Counted from the first letter of the stretch, positions 1 through 13,700 are shown. The stretch is DNA of 34,272 nucleotides from RFSX01 sp964495785 (GCA_964495785.1 CAZBXL010000043.1:1-34272), one strand, 5' to 3'. The notes: generated by a model not told the origin, from the letters alone. Numbers and translations are program-made.

Positions 1-5
1 CGTCC

Positions 6-1232
6 TTGAGAATACTACACACAGCCGATTGGCACATAGGTAAAATACTACATAAACAAGAGCTCAGAGAAGAGCTGGTGCTTTTCTTTGATTGGTTGAT
101 TGAGACGATACAGTCTGAAGCTATTGATATTCTTTTAGTCTCGGGAGATGTTTTTGACTTAGCCAATCCAGCGGTTAAAGACAGAGAATTATACTATCAG
201 TTTCTAAGTCGCTTACTCCGATTTGACATTAAAGTCATCATAACAGGTGGCAATCATGACGCCGTAGGGCTACTGAATGCACCACAGAAAATATTACAAC
301 ACCTTAATATCAATATCATAGGTGGTGCTGCAGATAGTATTGAAGACGAACTTATCCCCATAGAAGATGCTGAAGGTAATACAACACTTGTCGTAGCTGC
401 TGTTCCTTTCCTAAGGGATCGTGATCTAAGAAACCAGAATACAGATAAGCAATACAAGAACAGAACAGAGGCTATAAGAGAAGGCATCAAGTCGCATTAT
501 GCACAGCTCTCAGATATATGCCTCTCAAAATATCCTAACACACCCGTCATCGCAATGGGACATCTCTATGCATCAGGTTCAATTACAAGCGAGAGTGAGA
601 GAGATATTCATATAGGCAATGCAGCTGCAGTAGATGCAGCTATATTTTCTGATGTATATAATTATGTAGCCTTAGGTCATATACACCGACCACAGATCGT
701 CAGCAAAAATCAAAATATTAGATATTCCGGTTCTCCGATAGCATTAAGTTTTTCAGAAAGGAAGGATACGAAATCTGTTGTTATTGTAAATGTAGACGAC
801 GGAAAAATATCAGATCCACAAATAGTCACAGTTCCTAAGAACAGAGAACTCCGTAAGATAAAAGGTACAGAACAAGAAGTCATTGCAGAATTGGAATCCT
901 ATGCACCTAACTACACACTCCCCTCCTTTGTAGAATTGGATGTTATAGAAGAGAACTTTAATCCCATCACTATCTCACGCGTAGATAGTCTTGTATCTTC
1001 TTACGCTGACCAAGAGAAATTTAAAATTCTAAAAAGTAGAGTCACATTCTTAGAGGGTGGTAAGGATACTTCAGAATTATTTGCCGAGGGCACACACATT
1101 GATGACATTACGCCTCTTGATGTATTTAAAAAAATGCTCGATCAGCGAAGCACAGAATCAGAAGATAGACAATTACTGGAAGAAGCATTCAGCGAGTTAT
1201 TAGATGAGACTTTAGAATCAGAGGGCATATGA
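6..1232 (+). CDS. sbcD: SbcD, exonuclease subunit of the SbcCD (Mre11-Rad50 type) complex
   Basis: This is the metallophosphoesterase (nuclease) subunit that pairs with SbcC to open DNA hairpins and trim protein-blocked double-strand ends in the cytoplasm. The 408 residues match the usual family length. The dimetal-site motifs are visible in order: DWH (D8, H10), SGD (D48), GGNHD (N83, H84, D85), MGH (H186) and GHIH (H225, H227). The start is a TTG at position 6. It is chosen because the protein then begins exactly where SbcD proteins begin (xRILHTADWHIGK), but the frame is open to the window edge, so a start just outside the window cannot be excluded. The stop codon overlaps the sbcC start as ATGA, which implies translational coupling and a bicistronic operon. 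The promoter lies outside the window. Confidence 0.95.
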   Translation: MRILHTADWHIGKILHKQELREELVLFFDWLIETIQSEAIDILLVSGDVFDLANPAVKDRELYYQFLSRLLRFDIKVIITGGNHDAVGLLNAPQKILQHLNINIIGGAADSIEDELIPIEDAEGNTTLVVAAVPFLRDRDLRNQNTDKQYKNRTEAIREGIKSHYAQLSDICLSKYPNTPVIAMGHLYASGSITSESERDIHIGNAAAVDAAIFSDVYNYVALGHIHRPQIVSKNQNIRYSGSPIALSFSERKDTKSVVIVNVDDGKISDPQIVTVPKNRELRKIKGTEQEVIAELESYAPNYTLPSFVELDVIEENFNPITISRVDSLVSSYADQEKFKILKSRVTFLEGGKDTSELFAEGTHIDDITPLDVFKKMLDQRSTESEDRQLLEEAFSELLDETLESEGI

Positions 1233-4104
1233 AAATAAGAAAACTCACATTCAGTAATATAAATAATCTCAAAGGAGAGCATGTTGTTGACTTTACATCA
1301 GAGCCATTAGCATCAGCAGGATTATTTGCTATTACAGGTCCTACAGGATCTGGTAAATCTACACTTCTCGATGTTATTACATTAGCCTTATTTAATAAGA
1401 TTCCAAGATTCTCTAAGTCTATATCCAAAAATGAAATTAACAACTCTGGCTCTGTCGTAACACATCACATGACCGAGGCTTCTGCTTCCGTAGAATATGA
1501 AGTCCGCGGTATGATCTATACTTCNNNNNNNNNNNNNNNNNNNNNNNNNNNNNNNNNNNNNNNNNNNNNNNNNNNNNNNNNNNNNNNNNNNNNNNNNNNN
1601 NNNNNNNNNNNNNNNNNNNNNNNNGAAAATTAGGTATCAAAGCCTATGAGAAATGGAAGGCCACTAAAGCGCTACTTGATACAGAAAATGCAGCTATCAG
1701 CGAAATAAAAACACTATCAGAAGAGGGTAGAAATCAATACATGCAAGAGAGTGCAGCAATAGATGAAAAGCAGTCAGAATTAGATGTGCTCCTGAAGGAA
1801 GCCCAGAAGATAGCGCAAGTCAAAACAACATTAGCACAGACAAATACGAGCTTAGATAAAGTCCTGTCAAGAAAAAAGCTTTTAGAAAAGAACTTAAATG
1901 AATTCATTCCATACCAGAAAAAATTAGATCTCCATACCAAGCTCTCTCCCATTCAAGGTCCGTTAGCATCTTATAATTCTGCAAAAGAGAATGCTATCCA
2001 AAGTCAAAAGAACTTAGATGAATATAAAACAGATCTAAAGAATGCAAAACAAGGTCTTAAGCTTGCAATAGATGAGATGCAAACGCTTACAAAGACTGAA
2101 GTTAACGAAGCCTCCTTTAAGAAAATAATGAGTGCATTCGAAAAAGAGATCAACAACATGGACAGAGATCTGCTCAACATAAAAACAAAAGGAATAGAGG
2201 AACGTCAAAGAAATGAAAAGATAAAATCGAACTACCCTATACAATTAGCTCAAGGTATAAAATCAGAAGAGGCTATATCAATACTTGATAAAAGATCACA
2301 AGAACTACAAAACATCATCAGTGCTTCAGACATAAAGAATGACGAGCAAATCAATGAAATAAAATCACAACTCAAAGAGAAACTAACATCAATTGAAATA
2401 TTAAAAGACATCAAACATAATTATGAACACATTAGCACAATAGAGTCAAAAGCTAAAACGAATATTCTTGATCTTAAAAAACACAAAGCTGATATTATAA
2501 AACTGAAACCTCTCATAGAGAAATGCGAGAAATTAGATTCGAGCTTAAAAGAAAACATCCTACTCCTAAGAAAACAAAAAGAGGACGCCTTAAAAATCGC
2601 TAAGTTAGAATCCTTAAGATCAGATCTTACTGAAGGAGACCCATGTCCACTCTGTGGCTCATTAGAACATCCCTATTCTGAGCATGCGCCTGATGCAACA
2701 GAAAATAGTATAGATAAGCAGATTAATAATAGCATCGAAAAAGCTCAGATCAATAACAAAGAACTGGAATTGCATCAAAAAGAATATACATCTACGAATA
2801 CCACTATAGAACTACTCATAGCAAGTCAAAAGACAAACGAACAAGAACTTGCTCAATTAAAACAAAAAAATGACCAGGCTATTGCCTCTTTATCAATACC
2901 TGAAAAAATAGAACGTGAATCTTTGGATGCATTTATAATCACAAAGACAAAGGAAGTAGAAGTAACAGAAAAGGCATTGGATGCAATACAAGAAGTACAA
3001 ATAAACAAAGACCTTATAGAAAGCTACCAAAACTTAGCCGAGATCACTAAATCCTATCAGAAACTTAATCTTGAGAGAAGAGAAAAATTTGATGGAGAGG
3101 ATGTAAGCGTTGTTGCTAATAAGATCCAAAAAGATTTTGAGACTAACCAAACATTGATTACCGCTAAGAATGCGGATATTAAAACTTTTAGTGAATCATT
3201 ATTAAGAAATCAGAAATTGGCATCACAGATAGAAAGCGAGATTAAACCCAAACTTTCTCAAATAGGATTCAGCTCCATCTCAGAAGTCAGTGATAATATA
3301 TTATCAGAAAAAAAACTTAATTCTATAACATCTCGTAGGGACCAACTCAATCACGAAAAATCAAGTATAGAAACAGAAATAAAAAACTTAAAAGAAGAAC
3401 AGAACAAACTAAAAGCTGAAGACAACAAACCAACGATAGCATTAGATACTTTGAATACATTCATAAAAGATCAATCAATAATCAAAGACAACAACCTCAA
3501 AAGAAAAGGAGAACTCACTGCTCTACTCCAAAGAGACGAAGAAGATCAAAAGCAAATCCAAGCTAAACAAAAGCAAATCCAAAAACTCACTCAAGAATAC
3601 CATAAGTGGTCATTACTTAAAGATATGATCGGTGATGCCACAGGTAATAGCTTCTCTAATTTTGCTCAGGGCCTTACATTAAAAAATCTTCTTGTCTACG
3701 CTAATAATCGCCTGACCAATCTATCCGACAGATATCTCCTCGATATGCCAGGCAATGATGATGCACTCGTCATTGTAGATCAATACCAAGGTAATACGAC
3801 ACGATCGGTCAATACACTATCAGGTGGTGAAAGTTTTCTCGTGAGCTTATCTCTGGCATTAAGCCTATCTGATATGGCATCTAAAAATACGGCTATAGAA
3901 AGTCTCTTTATTGACGAGGGATTTGGAACATTAGATCAGGACACATTAGAATCTGCCATGACGACATTAGAAAAATTACAATCTGATAGTCAAAAAACTG
4001 TAGGCATCATCTCCCACGTCGAAGCACTCAAAGAAAGAATCCATGTGCAGATACAACTAAATAAAAATGCGCAGGGCTATAGTTCTATTCAAATAACTGG
4101 CTAA
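1229..4104 (+). CDS. sbcC: SbcC, ATPase subunit of the SbcCD nuclease (interrupted by an assembly gap)
   Basis: This is the SMC-like ATPase of SbcCD; ATP-driven closure of the heads and a zinc hook at the coiled-coil apex control the SbcD nuclease. Before the gap lies the Walker A motif GPTGSGKST (residues 37-45). After the gap come a long Lys/Glu-rich coiled coil, the CPLCG zinc hook (positions 2644-2658), a second coiled coil, the LSGGE signature (3817-3831) and the Walker B segment LFIDEG (3904-3921). The stop is TAA at 4102-4104. The reading frame before the gap (from 1229) and after it (codons from 1627, KLGIKAYEKWKA) do not match across exactly 100 N, which reflects the placeholder gap and not a real frameshift. 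The Q-loop region is lost in the gap. About 923 residues are visible. Compared from memory with the E. coli protein, roughly 85-90 residues are missing, giving a normal full length. Confidence 0.93.
1525..1624. other. Assembly gap of 100 N inside sbcC
   Basis: Exactly 100 N, the conventional filler for a scaffold gap of unknown size. Codon phase on the two sides requires a true gap length of 3k+2 bases, and 100 does not fit. Comparison with the remembered E. coli SbcC sequence suggests that about 85-90 residues are missing, so the real gap is probably about 250-280 bases. Confidence 0.97.
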
Positions 4105-4128
4105 TTTGATTTAGCAAAAAGATCTTAT

Positions 4129-4164
4129 AAAAAAATAACAGCAAGAATTTTCATCCTTGCCGTT
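4129..4164 (-). terminator. Putative Rho-independent terminator of the giant HYR gene, between convergent genes
   Basis: An imperfect inverted repeat (AAC-GCAAG arm at 4137-4147 with CTTGC-GTT at 4154-4164, two mismatches, loop of about six bases) is followed on the minus strand by seven T residues (complement of 4129-4135). It lies 30 bases past the giant gene's stop codon. On the plus strand it is followed only by a weak GTCTTT, so any role in ending sbcDC transcription would be minor. The rest of the 89-base convergent spacer shows nothing else. Confidence 0.55.
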
Positions 4165-4193
4165 GTCTTTAATATTAATAATCAATTTCTCTA

Positions 4194-4784
4194 TTACTCT
4201 ACGATAATTAATTTCTTAACTATTTGATCTCTATCAAGATTAATTTTCATTGAATAGACGCCTTTAGCAAAGTCTCTTACATTTAATTTATATGACTTCT
4301 GACCTGCTTCTATATCCACATCTATTATTGCATTAGCCTTAGCTAATCGACCTTGAGCATCATATATATCGACATTTAAGTCATCTACAGTAGCAGCTAT
4401 ATCAATTTGTAATGTCAATTCATCAACGACCGGATTAGGATAGATATCTGCACTATTCTTATGAGACATAATTATCACATCATCTCTTTCTACAGCAACA
4501 ATCTTAGATAAGTTATTTTTTCCGTCTTGATCAACTTCTCGTATTCTATAATAGTAAGTACCTGATTTTTGTACATCATAATCCTCATATAAATATGTAG
4601 CTTCTGACTCACTATCTCCACGCGATAATACCTTACCTATAGTTTCGAAATTACTGATATTATCAAGTGATCTTTCTATCTCATAATGACTGACATTAGT
4701 CTCTGATGCAAGCTGCCATAATACAGAATGATGAGTTTCATTATTCTCAACCGAGACATCTAACCATTCTACGGATAGCACACC
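4194..4784 (-). other. Fn3-like domain and T9SS type A sorting domain of the giant protein
   Basis: Residues 7227-7330 (VEWLDVSV, ETNVSHYEIERS, GTYYYRIREVDQDG) match the Fn3-like module that often sits just before T9SS sorting domains. Residues 7338-7422 are the sorting domain: ADIYPNPVVDELTL, VDIYDAQGR, FAKGVYSMKI and a final VKKLIIVE. The sorting domain directs export through the T9SS outer-membrane translocon and is normally removed there. Confidence 0.92.
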
Positions 4785-7700
4785 TAAGACAACACCAGCG
4801 TCAATATTAGGAATATGCTCACCTGGATTCACAGTATAGAGATCTGTAGTCATAGGTCCATTACTGCCATCCACATCACTATCGATTGTTTCATCATTGC
4901 CCATATTAGGTTCAGTTACTGCCAGTCCGTTAGGTAAGTTAAACTCTAAATAGTAACTATTCTTTCCTAAGTAGTCTATGATATATTCTCCATTGAAATC
5001 CGTCTCTGCTTCGCCCAGCATAGCACCTTCTATATCATAAGCTCTGACAATAACCCCGGGTACTCCGACTTCATCATAATCCCGTAATCCATTGCTGTTA
5101 TCATCTGACCAGACATTGTCACCAAGAGTTGCCATCGTATAATATCCAGCTGCTATATCACATTTTTCTCCACCTGATGATAGTGTAAATGCATCCGTTG
5201 TTCCCGGTCCAAATGCCCTTGTCACATCACTGTCTAATAATTCATTGATGCCTACATTAGGCACAACAGGAACTAAAGTCTGCGGTGGATTCAAGAACTT
5301 AAGATAATATGTTCCAGGCTGAGTACAGAACTTAAAATAACCATCATCAGAAGGTGTTCCAGGCTTATGGCCTGTATACTGTACATCATGTAATTCCCAT
5401 GTAGCACCCACCTGACGATACAATTCTACTTTCATTCCGTTGATACCATTTTCACTAGGATCAATCATATCGTTCTCATTGTAATCAAACCATACGAGCT
5501 CGCCTATACTGACGCAAGAGTAATACCCTGCATCCCATGACTTATCGTTTTCGCCTGGACCTAAAGTCGTTACTGCTGTTGTATTAGGTCCATTACTACC
5601 ATCGACATCACTGTCTATATTATCATTAGATCCAGCATTAGCTGTTGTAATGCCAAGATTTCCGACACTTCCAAATTCTAAATAGTAATTACCTGGGTAG
5701 ATATTCGTAAAGCAATAATAACCATCTGCATCTGTATTCAATGTTCCCACTAATGATCCATCTTCGTCATACAAACTAACAACTACCCCTCCTAAGCCTG
5801 GCTCGTTAGGATCTTGGATACCATCACCGTTCCAGTCTTGCCACACATAGTTACCGATAGATGCTAACGGTATTAGACCTGCGTCGATGGTATGATTGTA
5901 TTCTCCAGCAATAATTGTGATACATTCCGTTCTTCCGTTTTCATCCGCATCACTATCGATATCATCCAATCCAAGATTAGGATACGTAAAGTCACAACCT
6001 GCTAATAAATCAGATATATCAAACTCAACAATGTAATCTCCCGGTATAACTTGGTCGAATAAGTAGAACCCGTTTCCATCAGTCACCTCTGTAGCAATGA
6101 CACTACCATCACATGACAATAAATTAACAGTCACTCCTAGTACGCCTGGCTCTCCTTGATCTTGTCTTCCATTTCCATTTATATCCTTCCATACAAAATC
6201 TCCTATCTGAGCAATCACAAATATTTTCTCTGGATCATGATCGTCTTCATCTTGTGGTTGTATCGGACAAGTCGGACAATTAGGCCCATGACCAAACACA
6301 TTGTTATCATCATCAGAACAAGGCACCACATCAGTCTCGTAGTCCGCATTACTTCCTGGATTACTGTCTATATCATTAGTCGCTTGCCCAAGTGTATCGA
6401 GTGCAGACTCTATCTCTGCATAATTAAACCAATCTTCAAAACTTGGATCGTTATCTATAACCACTTCTAAGCTTAATGGTACGATAATAGAATCTGTCGG
6501 TTGTAAGATTGTGTTAATCGATGTTTGTACAATATTTCCAGTCTGCGTCCATCCAATATTAGCATTAGTATCAAATGCAAATCCTGAGTTAAGGTAGTCT
6601 GTCAAAACGATATCTGTAGCTGGTACACTTCCTTGATTGTAAACTATAATTTCAAATGTCGCTATATCCCCTATTGCGTAAGGACCAGAGTTAGCGATCA
6701 CTTTCTTTAATGCCAAATCAAAAATGCCTAATTCTTGAATATCATGATCGTCTTCATCAGTGGTACCATCATCATTGATCTCGTCGTCTTCTCCTGTCAC
6801 GTCAGAATTACCACCACTATCATTGCCATTAGTACTGTCTAAATCACTATCAAGATCATCTGGCAGATCTACCGTCAGAGGATCAGCATCGTCGGCACTT
6901 GATATCTCTGCTTCATTGAGCCAAGCATCAGCTGTATAACACGCTTCGAGATTTAAATCGATTTCAATCATTACTGATGACCCTGGCACTAAGATATTAG
7001 GCAAGACCGTAACGACTTGATTAGTAGCCAAATCATGTACCCAACCATTTGCAACATTGACATTAGAATTAGGATTAAAAGTCAATCCACATGGCAAGTA
7101 GTCTGTTATTGTAACATCTTTTGCATCTTGATTACCTTGATTGAAAACTTCAATTATAAATCTCGTATTTCCACCATAAGCATACACAGAATTAGCAGAA
7201 TCGAAAGTCTTTCTTATCGCTAAGTCAAATATTCTTGGTCCTGCCGGATCATGATCATCTTCATCTTGATCCTTGAGAGGACCGGCTCCTGTTACGACAT
7301 CATCATTAGGACCACGAGGCACAACCATGTTGTCATTACCATCGATATTGTCTGCCGTACTATCCACATCATCTAAAGTTCTGTCTTCTCCATTCGTATC
7401 TTCTACATAGCCTATCTCTGCATAGTTATCCCAATGGGTATATCCGCCACTTGTCTGTTCTAACCTTAAGAAGAGACTTATCATTCTTGAATCTTGAGGC
7501 GCAATAGGGAAACTGATATTATTATATAACAAATTACCCGGACTCACTTCTGACCAGTTAGGATCATTAGTAACGCCAGTGTACGAATAGCCGATAGGCA
7601 CATAATCATTGATACGAATATTCTGTAAAGGAATATTCCCTTGATTAAATACCTCAATACTAAATTCTATAATATCGCCGTAAGCATACGGACCTTGAGA

Positions 7701-10700
7701 AACTAACTTCTTAGTTAATGCCAAATCAACAATTTCTATATCTCCACATGCTTCTTCTATTTCTTCAGGAGTACCATCATTAGATCTATCTAAATATGAT
7801 TCATTATACAAGCCTTCTCCTGCCTGTGGCAGGTTACCCAGAGAAGAATTACACCATGTATATATCTCATCACCAGCTGTACTTGGATCACTGAGATTAA
7901 GTGATACATTAAAATCTAAATAGTAACATTGAGTAAGGCCGTCATCTATGGCTTGATCCTCCGCAAGATCCCAAGGACCTGTACCTGCGAGAACCTGAGG
8001 TGTACCATTAGTGATATGACCAATAGCATCCGTTGTATATCTCACTGAATTAATCACCACATCATCCTCAAAGAAAGGCTGATCCCATAAGTCATAATTA
8101 CCTGGTTCTCCACCAATATTCTGAACTGTGATTTTGAACTGAGCATTGTAACTACAAGTTAAAGGATCATAAGTGTAACCCACAAAATCTTTTTCATGAG
8201 TGACATATGGTATGTCTGCACATACGGTATCTCTTTGGTCAACAGTGCCATCAGAATTAGCGTCTAAGAATGTTTCGTTATAGAGACCTTCGCCTGCTTC
8301 CAGAGTCCCATCAGAGTCATCATCACATAATGTATAGAGACCATCACCAGGTGTATTAGGATCTTTGAGATCCATAATTACACAGGTCGTTATCGTATAA
8401 ATATGAGAATCATAACCAATCAATGGAACCTGACTTGCCAGTGTCCAAGACCCTGTAGGATTGATTAATGCTAATGGCGTTGTCAAGTGAACACTCGATG
8501 TATATTCTGCACTCAACATGACAAAATCATCATCAAACATAGGACTATCTGTAAGGCTGTAAAAACCTACATTATCTCCAGTATTATATACTCTGACATT
8601 ATATTCTATACAATAGCTATCATCGAGATTCTGTGTAACTCTGGCAATCGTTTTCTCATGCTTGATGCCTAATATCTCTACTTCAAAATCACAAGTCGCA
8701 GAATTACCATTCACATCATACACCGTATACACAAGTGTATTATATCCTGCAGGGAAATCATAATTCTGAACACTGTCTGGCGTAACATTATCAATATCAA
8801 CGTCTGTACCATCTGGAAATTCAATATTAAGATTCATGTAATCTATACCACAATTATCAGTTGGACTCGGATGAGTCCATTCATAATTAGCTACACAGAC
8901 ACCATTGACTTCTGTAGTCGCTACAACCAATGTATCATTAGGACATATGATCTCTGGTAATTCGTTATCGACTACCTGTACATTAAAACAACAAGAGGAT
9001 GTATTACCAGATGCATCCGTTATCGTATAACAAACTTCACTATCTCCTAAAGCAAATACTTCTCCCATAGCTGAATCATTGCCACTACTTGTTGTCGCTC
9101 CAGTAATAGTATATTCTATAATCTGGTCTGGACAATTCTCAAATGATATCGAAGGATTAACCTTGTCACCTGAAGTCCACGTGCATACTCCTGGATCTGT
9201 ATCTACGATCACCATATTGGATGGACATAATATCATCGGCACATCAGAATCAATAACCGTAATAGTAAATGTACATTCTGCAGTATTTCCACATGCATCT
9301 TCTGCTACAAAACCGATTGTTGAATCTCCTACATCAAATGTGCTACCACTGACTGGCCCCATTGTCTGAGTGACATCTACAGAGCAAGCATCATCTGCAA
9401 CTGGTGTAGAGAATAGCGGATTAGCACCACATAAATCTACATCTACATTGACAGTAATATCTACTGGACAATTCACAAATACTGGTGCTTGTGTATCATT
9501 CATATAGATGTCAGCGGTACACGTATTCGTGTTACCACATGCATCTGTCGCTAAGAATTCTACTGTTGTAAATGTCTGACCAGAACAATCCATAGCAGGT
9601 AAGCTAGCAGGTGCCGTATAATCAAAGAACACTTCACTACAATCATTGACATCTGTACCCGTCACACTTTCTAACCATGCTAATAAAGCAATAGAATTAT
9701 CTGGATCTCCACATTCTAAGATTAGATCTTGCGGACAGGTTATCATCGGCGACTGTGTATCGACGATTCTATATTCTGCAAATGAAGTCGAAGAATTACC
9801 ACAATCATCCGTTGCTGTAAATAAATATCTTTCTGAATAAGTAGAACCACATCCGTCTTGTCTATTCCAGAATAGATGCTCTACTGTTGCTTCACCACAA
9901 GCATCCATTGCCGAAGCTAAATCCAACCATTGCTCCACTGTAGTTACAACAGCTCCACATTCTTCTACCGCATCTGTTGGGATTGTTAATTCTGGTGGTG
10001 TTGTATCTGTAATCACCACGCTTGCTGTCGTTGTACTTGTATTGCCACAATTATCAGTAACCGTAAACATATACGTCGTTTCGCCAGCAGTACCGCAAGT
10101 CAGATTAGTTTGTATAATCTCTGATGTCCATACTAATGATTCGTCACTACAGTTATCAGTTGCCATAGCTCCTCCTTGTCCCATAACCCACGTATCGATA
10201 TCTGACTCAAAATTATCTGCACATTCAAGAACAAGATCAGTAGCAGGTCTTACAATTGTAGGCTCTTCATTATCTTGTATGACAATCTGAGAAGTCGCTG
10301 TTGTACTATTATCGCAATTATCTGTTGCTGTAAATGTTATTAAATGGGTCGCCGTCATTCCACAATTGGCTGTAATCACCCCAGGGAAATCACTAGTCAC
10401 ATTAACAGTAGCTTGACAGTTGTCGCTGGCAGTGGCACCATTCAACCAAATTGAAATTAGGAATGAATTGAGATTATTATTACAATCTAATATCAAATTA
10501 TCTGGTACACTTAGTAACGGATCTGTAGTATCCTCTATTCTAAATACTGCTGAAGTCTCACTCGAGTTACCACAGTCATCTGTGGCTGTAAATGTCACAT
10601 TGATCTCACTTGCAGAACCACAAATTCGAGTTACATTTCCAGTAAAGTCATTTGTCCAAGTAATGTTCTGACTACATGCATCAGACGCTGTTGCACCTCC

Positions 10701-13700
10701 ATTACTATTAAGCCATGATATCAAGAAGATACTCTGACTGCTGCCATCACATTCGATGATTAAATCTTGAGCTTCCTGATCTATTGTAGGTGGCACATTG
10801 TCTGTCGTGCTATAAGTAGCATTACAAGTAGATGTATTACCAGCGAGATCAGTTACTGTGAATAGGTAAGATCTTTCGAAAGTATTACCGCAAGAACTTA
10901 CATCTGCTAAAATTAATACATCAAAATCTACATCACCTGTACAATTATCTGTAATTGAATTTTCTATACCATTCATCCAAGCATCAAGATCATCTTCTCC
11001 ACAATTCACATTCAATGCATCACTGCAGGTAAATACTGGATCTTCACAGTCATTGACTTGTACATCAAATGTACAAGTGACTGCATTATTTCCATTCTCA
11101 TCACTTATAGTATATACGACTGTAGTCGTTCCGCTGTTAAATATTTCTCCTGCTGCATCATTACTTCCAACAGATATTGTAGCTCCTGATAAATCATAAG
11201 TCACAACGACATCATTACAATTATCTGAAAAGTTAATAGGCGATACATCATCATCACTTAACCAAGAACAAGTCAACTCATCATTACACTTAATGACATC
11301 ATTAGAAGGACAAGATATCGTCGGTAATTGCTGATCTAAAACTGTTACATCAAATGCACATATAGAAGTATTTCCACAATTATCTGTTGCTGTAAATTCA
11401 ATAGTAACCGTCTCACCTGCATTAATCATCGTACCGATAGCAGGGCCTCCAGTTTTTACTATTGTCACCGGATGATTACAATCTGAAGCCGTAGGCGTAG
11501 AGTGGTTAAGTACAGCATCACATTGTCCAAACTCTGTCACCAAAGTAATATCTGCAGGGCAAAAATCGATTGTCGGTGGAGTAACATCCTCTGACTCTAT
11601 GACCATAGCCGAAGCTGTACTACTGGCACCACACTCATCCGTTACTGTCCACGTAATCGTTTCTGAGCCACCACAAGCTGATGGAACTACTCCATCAAAG
11701 TCATTGGTCACTGTATATGTCTGACATGCCTCTGTTACTTCATAATCCATAAGCCATGCGACAATCGCTGAGCCTACGTCATCACCACATGATAATTCAA
11801 GATTAGCAGGTGCAGTTATTACTGGAGCTACATTATCTTCTATCGTAAACACATCTATCCCAACTGTCTCATTGCCACAATTATCTCTTGCTGTGAATTG
11901 ATATAAAAATTCTGTCTTAGAAATTACACCCTCACATAGATCGGACTGCCCTAACAGCGTATATGTCACCGTACTTCCTCCGCAGATATCTGAAGTAGTT
12001 GCTGAAGCAATCCACGTAGATAATGATAAAGCAACATCTGTATCACATTCAACTACAGACTGTGCCGTAGGTAAATTAAGTACTGGAGTTTCTGTATCTG
12101 TGATATGTACTTTAGCGACTTCTGAAATTGTATTACCGCAATCATCTGTCACACTATATAAGTATGAAATGATTGTAGACTCACCACATCCATCCGTTCT
12201 CATCACCTCAGCAGACATAATTGAAACTCCAGCGCAATTATCCTGAGCTGACATACCTAGTGATGGATCATTAGCTGTATTGTCAGCAATCCACATCAGT
12301 ATCTCTGAATCATTGCCTGCCCCATCACATTCTAAAAACAGGTCTTGAGGTGGTGTCATGATAACGGGCTTCTGTGTATCCTCAGTTGTAATAGTGGCTA
12401 CGCATTGTACTACTTCGCCATCACAGTTACCCGTTACAGTAAACGTAACATCAATTGTCTGTCCACATTCTGGCAAGTTCATGTAATCATTAGTTGCACT
12501 TACACCACCGCAATTATCTTGTGCTAATGAACCATTAAGCCAAGTACTTATAATTATATTATTATTTGGCTCACCACATTCGACTACAATATCCGCTGGA
12601 CAATTTATAGTTGCTGCAGTGTTATCTTCTATGATAAACATAGCACTTGTCGTACTGGAATTGCCACAATCATCTGTCACTGTAAATACAACATTGGTCT
12701 CACCTACTAAGCCACAAGACTCATTAAGATTACCACCAAAATCATTAGTCCATACTAAAGGCGAACTACATTCATCAGTCGCCTCAGCGCCACCATTATT
12801 TGATAACCAAGCAATGAGTATACCTGCATAATTGACATCACTACATTCTAATACGACGTCCGCTGCTGGTGTTGTAATATTAGGATTTGTTGTATCTGTT
12901 GTTGTTATCGTAGCACTACAATCAGAAGTATTGCCTGCTTGATCTTCTACAGTAAATAAGTATACCTGATTGATGGTGCTACCACAACTGCTTATATCTG
13001 TTATGAGCTGACTTATCGTTACCAATTCTGCATTTGTATTACAGTTATCTGTTGCAGTAGCTCCTATTGTTGATGTCCAAGCCATCACATCTTCAGCACT
13101 ACAATCAGAAGTTATATCACTACAAGTTAATTCAGGAGACTCACAATCATTTACAATAACATCAAACGAACATGAGCTCATATTTCCTGCACCATCTTCT
13201 ATTATGTAGGTCACAATACTATTTCCTAATTCAAAAATAATTCCGTCCCCATCCAGTGTATTAATTCCAGCTGTAGAACTTGTTGCACTTGTATTCCCAA
13301 CAACTTCATAAGTCAGAATAAATCCAGTGCAGTTGTCTGCTATTACAGGATCTACTTCGCTATTGCTTTCCCAAGTACACATTGTTACATCATTACAAAC
13401 GACAACGTCATTACTTGGACATTGAATACTTGGCGTGTCACTGTCTTCGACTGTGATATCAAATACACATAGACTTGTATTATCACAATTATCTTCTGCC
13501 TCAAATGTAATTGTAGTTGTTCCTAATGGGAATGTCTGCCCACTTGTAATACCACTTACAAAGTTAACATCAGGATCATTCTGACAATTATCTATGGCCA
13601 CCGGCGTACTGTAGATAACATTATTACTACAAAGATCGACATCAACATTTACAGTCATATCAGATGGACAATTAGTGAATTCTGGTACTACCGTATCGTT

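Noticed and set aside
1229..1633. Truncated SbcC fragment ending just after the N block
   Set aside because: The apparent stop after the gap is produced by reading through placeholder N in the wrong phase. The true frame resumes at 1627.
6..4104. sbcDC as part of a phage-defence or mobile island
   Set aside because: Both genes look like ordinary chromosomal repair genes with all motifs. No integrase, transposase, attachment site or compositional break is seen.
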